Of a stretch of 14,284 nt of DNA, positions 7,317 through 12,421 are shown one piece after another. A model generated the notes under the pieces. It searched no databases, was not told the origin of the DNA, and worked only from the letters and a program-made list of their open reading frames with translations. A program made the translations under genes and the position numbers. The first letter of the stretch is position 1; every line of letters starts with the position of its first letter. The DNA comes from Actinomycetes bacterium (GTDB taxonomy: Bacteria > Actinomycetota > Acidimicrobiia > Acidimicrobiales > RAAP-2). The DNA lies in NCBI GenBank assembly GCA_021801615.1, contig JAJYXS010000193.1:1-14284 (forward strand), in the 5' to 3' direction.

Positions 7317-7763
7317 TCACCAGCCGAGGGGCGCGGCCTGGCGGTCGAAGAAGGCCGTCCCTCTTGGCAGCCGCTCGTGAGCGACACCCCTTGGCAGCCG
7401 CTCGTAGGCGACCGGGCCATGGAAGCGCTCCATCTTCCTGAGCAGGGGCCCGAGGTGCCTGATCATGACAGGGGCCAAGTCTGCGGCCGCACGCTCGGCA
7501 TCCTCCTTCGTCTCCCACCAGACCATCGAGAGCAGGGAGTCCTGCCCGGTGCGGACGACGACGTCGCGCAGATGACCCCGGCACGCTTCGAGCACCGGAA
7601 TGACGTCGTCCCTGCTCACGTCGAGCGCGTCGTCGCCGGAGCCGGACTTGAACGTCCACTGGGCAGCCATCACGTAGGCCGAGAGGTCTGTTTGCAGGGG
7701 TCCTGTCGCATCTGCGAAGGCGTGCGACGGGAGGCGGCTTCGGTCGTGTCCGTGTGTCGGCAT
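7317..7763 (-). CDS. Antibiotic-biosynthesis-monooxygenase-like (ABM, dimeric alpha/beta barrel) protein
   Basis: 148 residues. The ferredoxin-like core runs from about residue 32: MAAQWTFKSGS, then a helix (ALDVSRDDVIPVLEA), strands (LRDVVVRTG, LLSMVWWETKEDAERA) and a C-terminal helix ending MERFHGPVAYERL. These features suit small stress-responsive ABM / EthD-like proteins. No catalytic residues are evident, so a true monooxygenase activity is not implied. The start at 7763 is well supported by GAGGAGGA 4 nt upstream. The first 30 residues (MPTHGHDRSRLP) are not part of the usual domain. The tail contains a 9-residue duplication, YERLPRGVA then HERLPRGTA. It is divergent from the debranching-enzyme gene. 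Confidence 0.82.
   Translation of the reverse strand: MPTHGHDRSRLPSHAFADATGPLQTDLSAYVMAAQWTFKSGSGDDALDVSRDDVIPVLEACRGHLRDVVVRTGQDSLLSMVWWETKEDAERAAADLAPVMIRHLGPLLRKMERFHGPVAYERLPRGVAHERLPRGTAFFDRQAAPLGW
7363..7416. repeat. 27-bp direct duplication in the ABM-like gene
   Basis: CTTGGCAGCCGCTCGT occurs at 7363 and at 7390 (period 27 bp), diverging towards the end of each unit. It duplicates nine residues, in frame, in the C-terminal tail of the minus-strand protein, just after the folded domain. Confidence 0.9.
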
Positions 7764-7923
7764 CGTTCCTCCTCGTGGCGCGCCCAGGATCGAGCTCGTG
7801 GTGCCCATTGGCCTCGGTGATGATGTCGGCAGATCGCAGCGCGAGTTGAGCGCCGCCGCGAAGCCCATGGTGTCGCAGATCGCCGGTGGTGAAGGCGCCC
7901 CTTGGGGCAGATGGAGTGGCCGT

Positions 7924-7979
7924 TGCAGCATCATCGCTGCAGCATCATCGCTGCAGCATCATCGCTGCAGCATCATCGC
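7924..7979. repeat. 14-bp tandem repeat, 4 perfect copies, intergenic
   Basis: TGCAGCATCATCGC repeated four times without spacers. Junctions create GCTGCAGC palindromes. The period is not a multiple of three, in keeping with a non-coding location. It lies 161 bp from the ABM-like start and 192 bp from the debranching gene start. Confidence 0.97.
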
Positions 7980-7988
7980 CCAGGTGAC

Positions 7989-8017
7989 GTGACCGGCGCC
8001 GGTCTGGTGTCTATGGT
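7989..8017 (+). promoter_or_regulatory. Sigma70-type promoter with overlapping operator-like palindrome, upstream of the debranching-enzyme gene
   Basis: GTGACC (7989-7994) and TATGGT (8012-8017) are 17 bp apart, a reasonable -35/-10 pair. A perfect palindrome, GACCGGCGCCGGTC (7991-8004), overlaps the -35 and spacer, where a repressor would block polymerase. It predicts a leader of roughly 145-150 nt. Inferred from spacing and symmetry only. Confidence 0.4.
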
Positions 8018-8157
8018 GGCAGCTGGTCTCATGGCATCGGTGCGACGCGTCGGACGGGGGGCTTCGGGGAGGAGACCCGTGATCCCTCGTCCAGGAACGG
8101 GGCCGGCTGATCGACCGGTCCTCGGAGACCGCCGGACCGTGCTGCTGACCGGCGCAG

Positions 8158-8166
8158 GGTGAGGAG
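8158..8166 (+). promoter_or_regulatory. Strong ribosome-binding site fixing the start at 8172
   Basis: GGTGAGGAG ends 5 nt before the ATG at 8172. It contrasts with the leaderless-type starts elsewhere in the window. Confidence 0.8.
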
Positions 8167-8171
8167 ATCGT

Positions 8172-10370
8172 ATGGAGATCCAAGTCGGCCTTCCGGTGCT
8201 GAGCATCTACTCCGACGACGAGGTGCTCGTCTGTGAGGAGAACGGGGAGATGTCGAGCACCGAGGACCAAGGCTTCTTCGTGCGCGACACTCGGTTGGCC
8301 TCGGGCTACCGGCTGAAGCTCGGCCGTACGAGGCCGGTGCTGCTCAACGGCGCTCGCGTCGAGTCCTGCTCGGCGCGGATCGAGTACACGAACCCGGCGC
8401 TCGAGACCGCGAGCGGTCGGGTGCCTGCGAGCTCGTTGCACCTGCGGCTCGACCGGGTGATCGGCGGCGGCCTCCACGAGGACTACGACCTGGTCAACTA
8501 CGGCGACGACCCGATCCAGATCCTCCTCGAAGTGAGCATCGAGTCGGACTTCGCCGACCTGTTCGACGTGAGAAGCGGACGCAGGCTCCAGCGTGGTGTG
8601 ATCCAGTCGTCGTGGGACATGGAGTCTGCCGCGCTGTGCACCCGCTACGAGAACGGATCGTTCTGCCGCGGGATCGAGGTCCGAGCGCAGTGCGCCGGCT
8701 CTCTCACCCAGTTCGCCAATGGCGGGATGTCCTGGAAGATCCATCTCGACCCGGGTGAGACGTGGCACACCTGCCTCCTGTGGAGTGTGGACGTCGGCGA
8801 CGGCTCAGAGCGGCGCCCCGAGCGGCACTGCAGCGCGCTCAGCATGCGCGACAGGCCGCACGACGAGGCCCAGCGGACCTGGGCACAGGCCACCACCCGT
8901 TACGAGACCAGCGATCCGACGGTGAACGCGATCCTCGCGCAGGCGGTCCAGGACCTGGCGAGCCTCCGCATGTACCTGCACGACGAGGCCGCCGCCCCGT
9001 GGGGCGACGCGGAGACCGACGCGGACTCCTGGGTGCCGGCAGCCGGGGTCCCCTGGTTCGTGACCCTCTTCGGGCGCGACGCGCTCGTCGTCTCGTTGCA
9101 GACCCTGAGCCTCTCCCCACGCTTCGCCCTGGGGTCGCTCCGAGCGCTCGCTCGGTTGCAGGCCGACGCCTACGACGACGACCGTGACATGCAGCCGGGC
9201 AAGATCGAGCACGAGGTCCGTCACGGCGAGCTCGCAGTCCTGCACCTGGTCCCCCACACCCCCTACTACGGCACCCACGACGCCACCACCCTCTTCGTGT
9301 GGGCCGCCGCGCAGGCATGGCGCTGGCACGGCGACCGCGTGGAGGTCGACGCCATCCGGCCCCACGTCGAGCGCGCGCTCGACTGGGTGGACCAGGAGGG
9401 CGACCGAGATGGCGACGGGCTCCAGGAGTACGAGACGCGCGCCGCCTCAGGCGGCTACTACAACCAGGGATGGAAGGACTCGGGCGAGGCCATCGTGGAC
9501 GAGCGCGGCCAGGTGGCCCGCCTTCCGATCGCACTCTGCGAGCATCAGGGCTACGTCGTCGCGGCCAAACGCGCCTGGGCCGAGCTGCTCGAGGAGGTGT
9601 ACGAGGAGGCCGAGGAGGCCGATCGCCTGCGCAAGGAGGCCGCCCGGCTCGCGGCCATGATCGAAGAGCGGTTCTGGTGGGAGGCAGAGGGCACGTACTA
9701 CCTCGGCCTCGACGGCGCCAAGCGCCCTTTGCGCAGCGTGGCCTCGAACGCGGCGCACCTGCTCTGGAGCGGCGCCGTCGAACCCGAACGGGCCCGCAAG
9801 ACCGTGCAGCGGCTGTTGGCAGACGACATGTGGTCGGGGTGGGGGATCCGGACGCTCTCTTCGGATCACCCCTCCTACAACCCCTTCTCCTACCAGCTCG
9901 GCTCGGTCTGGCCTCACGACAACGTGATCGCCGCCGCCGGGTTCCGCCGCTACGGCATGGACCAGGAGGCCTCACGGGTCATCCGGGCGATCTTCGAGGC
10001 CGCGACCCGTTTCCGCTCCTTCCGGCTCCCAGAGCTCTTCGCCGGCATCCAGCGCGACCCGAGTGACTTCCCCGTCCAGTACCGCGGTGCCAACGTGCCG
10101 CAGGCGTGGGCTTCGGGCGCCGTCATCCACGCCATGAACGTGCTGGTCGGGTGCGAGGCGGACGCGGCCGGCCGCCGTCTCACCGTGCACCCGGCCCTGC
10201 CGGAGTGGCTGCCCCGCGTGCACCTGTCCGCGCTCGGGGTCGGCCGCTCACGCGTCGAGCTCGAAGTCACGAGGGCACCAGACGGGTCGGCCACGCTGGA
10301 GGTGCCCAGGTCCGACGGAATCGACGTCCGGCTCGACGAGCGGCGTGCGCCTGTCGCGAGGTTCGTCTGA
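8172..10370 (+). CDS. Amylo-alpha-1,6-glucosidase / glycogen debranching enzyme family protein
   Basis: 732 residues, cytosolic. The N-terminal beta domain (about 5-205, GDE_N_bis type) begins with LVCEENGEMSSTEDQGFFVRDTR, shown here as split motifs: LVCEENGEM and GFFVRDTR. The C-terminal (alpha/alpha)6 glycosidase domain (about 245-690) has PWFVTLFGRDA (D303), KIEHEVRHGE, PYYGTHDATTLFV, NQGWKDSG (431-438; D436 is a likely acid residue by analogy), SVWPHDN, LPELFAG and VPQAWASGA. Such enzymes cleave alpha-1,6 branches or related alpha-glucosides. The exact substrate (glycogen, maltooligosaccharide, trehalose-like or plant glucan) cannot be read from sequence. No glycogen operon neighbours (glgB, glgX, glgP) are present. 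The ATG has a strong Shine-Dalgarno, and a repressor-like palindrome upstream suggests sugar-responsive control. Confidence 0.94.
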   Translation: MEIQVGLPVLSIYSDDEVLVCEENGEMSSTEDQGFFVRDTRLASGYRLKLGRTRPVLLNGARVESCSARIEYTNPALETASGRVPASSLHLRLDRVIGGGLHEDYDLVNYGDDPIQILLEVSIESDFADLFDVRSGRRLQRGVIQSSWDMESAALCTRYENGSFCRGIEVRAQCAGSLTQFANGGMSWKIHLDPGETWHTCLLWSVDVGDGSERRPERHCSALSMRDRPHDEAQRTWAQATTRYETSDPTVNAILAQAVQDLASLRMYLHDEAAAPWGDAETDADSWVPAAGVPWFVTLFGRDALVVSLQTLSLSPRFALGSLRALARLQADAYDDDRDMQPGKIEHEVRHGELAVLHLVPHTPYYGTHDATTLFVWAAAQAWRWHGDRVEVDAIRPHVERALDWVDQEGDRDGDGLQEYETRAASGGYYNQGWKDSGEAIVDERGQVARLPIALCEHQGYVVAAKRAWAELLEEVYEEAEEADRLRKEAARLAAMIEERFWWEAEGTYYLGLDGAKRPLRSVASNAAHLLWSGAVEPERARKTVQRLLADDMWSGWGIRTLSSDHPSYNPFSYQLGSVWPHDNVIAAAGFRRYGMDQEASRVIRAIFEAATRFRSFRLPELFAGIQRDPSDFPVQYRGANVPQAWASGAVIHAMNVLVGCEADAAGRRLTVHPALPEWLPRVHLSALGVGRSRVELEVTRAPDGSATLEVPRSDGIDVRLDERRAPVARFV

Positions 10371-10381
10371 TCTGCAGCTTC

Positions 10382-10485
10382 GCTGATCTGGTCTGCTGAT
10401 CTGGTTCTGCTGATCTGGTCGGCTGCTCTTGCTCTGCTGCTCTTGCTCTGCTGCTCTTGCTCTGCTGCTCTGGTCGGCTGCTCGG
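10382..10485. repeat. Two adjoining 13/14-bp tandem arrays after the debranching-enzyme stop
   Basis: GCTGATCTGGT occurs at 10382, 10395 and 10409 (periods 13 and 14). Then GCTGCTCTTGCTCT occurs three times at 10422, 10436 and 10450, followed by degenerate copies at 10464 and 10477. The arrays start 11 bp after the stop codon. The strand is strongly CT-rich, with purines mainly G. There are no spacers, so it is not CRISPR. Confidence 0.95.
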
Positions 10486-10500
10486 CCTTCGGCAAGGCCG
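10483..10500 (+). terminator. Hairpin after the debranching-enzyme gene, possible terminator
   Basis: CGGCCTT-CGGC-AAGGCCG is a perfect 7-bp stem with a 4-nt loop at the end of the repeat arrays. No T tract follows, so it is either a weak terminator or an mRNA 3'-end stabiliser. Confidence 0.4.
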
Positions 10501-11020
10501 GAGACCTGTTCGCCGCGTTGGCGGAAGCCCTCGTCCTCGACGCTGCCCGCGTCACAGCCGCTCCGTAGGGTCGGCCGCATGAGCTTGGCGCGGATCTTGC
10601 GATGCCCGCTCGTGGCGGCTCACGAGCCCCACCAGCGCACGACGGGGAGCTTGCCGGCGTGGTGCCCAGGCAAGGTTCCGGAGTGGCCCGGCGAGCCGGT
10701 GATCAGGAGCGGCGACGCCGCTGCAGCCGAGCGGCGCCGTTTCGGTGGCGAACCGGCAGGGCCTGCCATGGCCTACGCCGGAGGGGCGACGGGAGAACCA
10801 GCGTGACCATCACGTCGCCGTGCCCTCGCCTTCGCGGAGCGCCGGCGCCGGGAGCGCGCAACGCCGTCGGGCGCGTCGAGGCGGTGCACGTCGAGCGCAC
10901 GGCTGCTCTGGCACCTGGTGTGAACCGGTCTCCTCACCATCGCCGACCTCTCTTCGTCTGCCGCCGATCGAAGTGCTCGCGTCGAGGGTCGTGAACCGTT
11001 GATGCTCCTCTCGTTGTCAA

Positions 11021-11500
11021 GCCGCCACACGAGAACTTCGTCGCGGCGAGCTCTGCGGCCTTCGGTGGGACGACGTGGACCTCGACACCGGAGTGCTGCG
11101 CCTGACCACGACGCGCGTCGTCGTGGACGGAAAAGGCCGTCGAGAGCGCCCCCAAGACCGCCGCAGGACGCCGGACCGTGCCGCTGGACGACGCCCTCGT
11201 CTCAATGCTCAGGGCGCACAAGGCTCGCCAGGCCGCCGAGAAGCTGGCCGCAGGACCCGCCTACGACGACGGCGGATGGCTGCTCGCCGACGAGCTGGGC
11301 GCGCCGTGCCGTCCCGAGTCGCTTTCGACCTGGTTCGAGCGCAGAGTCAGTGAGCTGGGCCTGCCACGCATCCGGCTGCACGACACGCGCCACACGGCGG
11401 CGTCGCTCATGCTTGCCTCAGGGTTTCCGGTGAAGGTGGTCTCGGAGCCGCTGGGGCACGCCTCGCCCACGATCACGCTCGGGATCTACGCGCACCCATG
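11021..11500 (+). pseudogene. Tyrosine recombinase (phage-type integrase), C-terminal catalytic domain, frameshifted and truncated
   Basis: The first part is in one frame (from 11021): ELRRGELCGLRWDDVDLD followed by TGVLRL. It continues in the +1 frame from about 11136: AVESAPKTAAGRRTVPLDD, LSTWFERRVSELGLPRIRLH, DTRHTAASLMLASGFPVKVV, LGHASPTITLGIYAH. The switch lies at GGAAAAGG (11129-11136). All catalytic positions are recognisable: R in RRGE, K in APKT, HDTRH, LGH and the Tyr of IYAH. The N-terminal SAM-like DNA-binding domain is absent; a stop at 11000-11002 closes the frame upstream. Similarity ends right after the nucleophilic Tyr, replaced by an unrelated tail to the stop at 11603. This is a relic of an integrative element, in keeping with the tRNA gene about 700 bp downstream. 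A base-call error could explain the frameshift but not the missing N-terminus. Confidence 0.88.
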
Positions 11501-11831
11501 TCTCCCCCTGTGCGTCGAGCTGGTATTGGTAGCTGGAACTGACGACCTTCAAACGCCGACCATCCTCGGTATCGGAAAGCTCAAGGTGCACGATCAGCCG
11601 TAGGAAGTGACCATTCGTCAGCCGCAGAGGACTCGTCGCCCCGCTCGTACCCCCAGGACGCGCCTGTCGGGGGAACCTTGGAGGCTCACCAAGCGAGGTG
11701 CTTCGCCTGTTGCCATGACAGTACGACTGAGCAGCAGGGCCGCGAGGTCGCGGAACGCCTTGAAGGAACCGCCGTTGCCCGCCTTGAAGTCGTCGGTTCG
11801 TCGACGAACCTCACCAAGCAGGAGGTCAAGA
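11498..11831. other. Region between integrase remnant and small gene, no secure gene
   Basis: Locally less GC-rich at 11500-11620. It contains the doubtful minus-strand reading frame and the 16-bp palindrome listed separately. Nothing else is recognised. Confidence 0.55.
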
Positions 11832-11863
11832 CTAGACCGCGAGTCCGAGTTCGTCTGCGGCAC
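11618..11863 (-). CDS. Doubtful small open reading frame, possible gene remnant
   Basis: About 81 residues from GTG 11863 (or TTG 11866), overlapping the 3' end of the upstream 69-residue gene in another frame. The central stretch TDDFKAGNGGSFKAFRDLAA has coding-like composition with mostly G/C third positions, roughly 11728-11795. Both ends do not, and there is no Shine-Dalgarno. Not recognised. It may be a decayed fragment of an element gene, or the second gene of a small two-gene unit with the 69-residue protein. Confidence 0.25.
   Translation of the reverse strand: MPQTNSDSRSSLDLLLGEVRRRTDDFKAGNGGSFKAFRDLAALLLSRTVMATGEAPRLVSLQGSPDRRVLGVRAGRRVLCG
11795..11810. repeat. Perfect 16-bp palindrome
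   Basis: GGTTCGTCGACGAACC reads the same on both strands. It begins 22 bp downstream of the stop of the minus-strand 69-residue gene. It could be an operator, a recombination core or a terminator stem (6 bp, TCGA loop). Confidence 0.9.
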
Positions 11864-12041
11864 CAAGCAGCCGAGCGAGGCCGATCAGATCGGCCGCGTT
11901 CCCACACTCATAGAACGTCCCCCCGCGAACCTGGCGGACGAGCTCGGCGGCACTGATGCCATACCGGCGCTGCGCCTCGCTCTCGATCAGTGCTGCGATC
12001 TCATCGCGAGTCATCACGATTTCGTCAGTCTGAGCGGTCAT
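11832..12041 (-). CDS. Small hypothetical protein (69 aa)
   Basis: 69 residues, acidic and helical: MTAQTDEIVMTRDEIAALIE, then EAQRRYGISAAELVRQVRGG and NAADLIGLARLLGAADELGL. The TRDEIAALIE...RRYGISAAELVR pattern is protein-like and resembles small uncharacterised actinobacterial proteins, some of them antitoxin-like; I do not know its function. The start at 12041 is backed by a purine-rich Shine-Dalgarno, GAGGGGGAG, 8 nt upstream. ATG 12014 (MTRDEIAAL) is an internal alternative. It lies between the integrase relic and the tRNA, so it may be cargo of the decayed element. No partner toxin is evident except the doubtful frame just downstream. Confidence 0.62.
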   Translation of the reverse strand: MTAQTDEIVMTRDEIAALIESEAQRRYGISAAELVRQVRGGTFYECGNAADLIGLARLLGAADELGLAV

Positions 12042-12139
12042 GGGTCAGGCTCCCCCTCTTCCCAGGAGGCACTTCACCCACAGCGTAGGTGGAGGATGTT
12101 CCCGCTGGTGCCCCCGAAGCATCCTTGCTCAGCGATTCC

Positions 12140-12161
12140 GTTGACAAGCGGTTGACAAGCG
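12140..12161. repeat. 11-bp tandem direct repeat near the tRNA 3' end
   Basis: GTTGACAAGCG at 12140-12150 and again, perfectly, at 12151-12161. It is 56 bp from the tRNA 3' end. Each copy holds TTGACA, but no -10 box lies at normal distance on the plus strand. Confidence 0.9.
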
Positions 12162-12216
12162 ACCGCGGAGGTCCGGTCCCCTGTCGCCTATATAGCCTCT
12201 GACCTGGACTTATCGG

Positions 12217-12290
12217 TGGAGGCGAGGGGACTCGAACCCCCGGACCTCTTGACTGCCAGTCAAGCGCTCTACCAACTGAGCTACGCCCCC
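12217..12290 (-). tRNA. tRNA-Ala (anticodon GGC)
   Basis: All four arms fold. The acceptor GGGGGCG pairs with CGCCTCC (one GU). The D arm is GCTC-AGTTGGTA-GAGC. The anticodon arm is CTTGA-CTGGCAG-TCAAG with GGC at 34-36, reading Ala codon GCC. The T arm is GGGGG-TTCGAGT-CCCCT. A73 is followed by CC then G, so CCA is not encoded. The length is 74 nt without CCA, one more than usual, because the variable region is AGGTCC rather than five bases. It is divergent from leuS and transcribed towards the integrase relic. Confidence 0.95.
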
Positions 12291-12307
12291 GGGTGCGACG
12301 ACGAACC

Positions 12308-12313
12308 ACGCTA
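12308..12313 (-). promoter_or_regulatory. -10 candidate for tRNA-Ala
   Basis: TAGCGT on the minus strand, 17 nt upstream of the mature tRNA 5' end. This would give a short 5' leader for RNase P. No good -35 is seen. Confidence 0.35.
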
Positions 12314-12407
12314 CCAGGTCCGTCGTCGAGCGCTCCGAGGGTACCGGGCTCGTCGCGAGCCTCGGAGCAGCGGCAAGCCATCTCCCAGCGCCGCCGCGAC
12401 CCGACGG

Positions 12408-12413
12408 TAGCAT
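12408..12413 (+). promoter_or_regulatory. -10 candidate for leuS (leaderless)
   Basis: TAGCAT, 8 nt before the leuS ATG at 12422, with no Shine-Dalgarno between. The absence of any leader also argues against a T-box riboswitch. Confidence 0.55.
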
Positions 12414-12421
12414 CGCCGCCC

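Larger units (their letters stand above)
7764..8171. other. Divergent intergenic region, regulatory-looking
   Basis: 408 bp with no protein-like frame between the ABM-like gene and the debranching-enzyme gene. It contains a 4 x 14-bp repeat, a perfect 14-bp palindrome, a promoter candidate for the rightward gene and a good ribosome-binding site just before 8172. From 8018 to the start codon there is no TA dinucleotide, so no alternative TANNNT box lies closer to the gene. Confidence 0.7.
10371..11020. other. Gene-poor region with minisatellite-like arrays
   Basis: About 650 bp between the debranching-enzyme gene and the integrase remnant. The first 115 bp are tandem arrays, followed by a hairpin. 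The rest (10501-11020) has short open frames in all directions, but none reads like a real protein, and I recognise no RNA gene or transposon end. Confidence 0.6.

Noticed and set aside
7924..7979. CRISPR array
   Set aside because: Units are 14 bp with no spacers and no cas genes nearby; this is a simple tandem repeat. The same applies to 10382-10485.
8651..8663. LexA-like box GAACGGATCGTTC
   Set aside because: Spacer is five instead of four bases and the site lies inside the debranching-enzyme coding region.
8839..9975. 378-codon minus-strand frame inside the debranching-enzyme gene
   Set aside because: Arg/Pro-rich antisense shadow. The sense frame has conserved glycosidase motifs.
11129..11136. 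Programmed frameshift in the integrase
   Set aside because: The AAAA run could slip, but the N-terminal domain is also missing and an upstream stop closes the frame, so decay is simpler.
12190..12195. TATATA as a -10 box paired with TTGACA at 12152
   Set aside because: Spacing of about 32 bp is far too long for a sigma70 promoter, and only the antisense tRNA lies immediately downstream.
12291..12421. T-box riboswitch upstream of leuS
   Set aside because: Only 131 bp separate the tRNA and leuS. No T-box consensus or terminator is seen, and a -10 box 8 nt before the ATG leaves no room for a leader.
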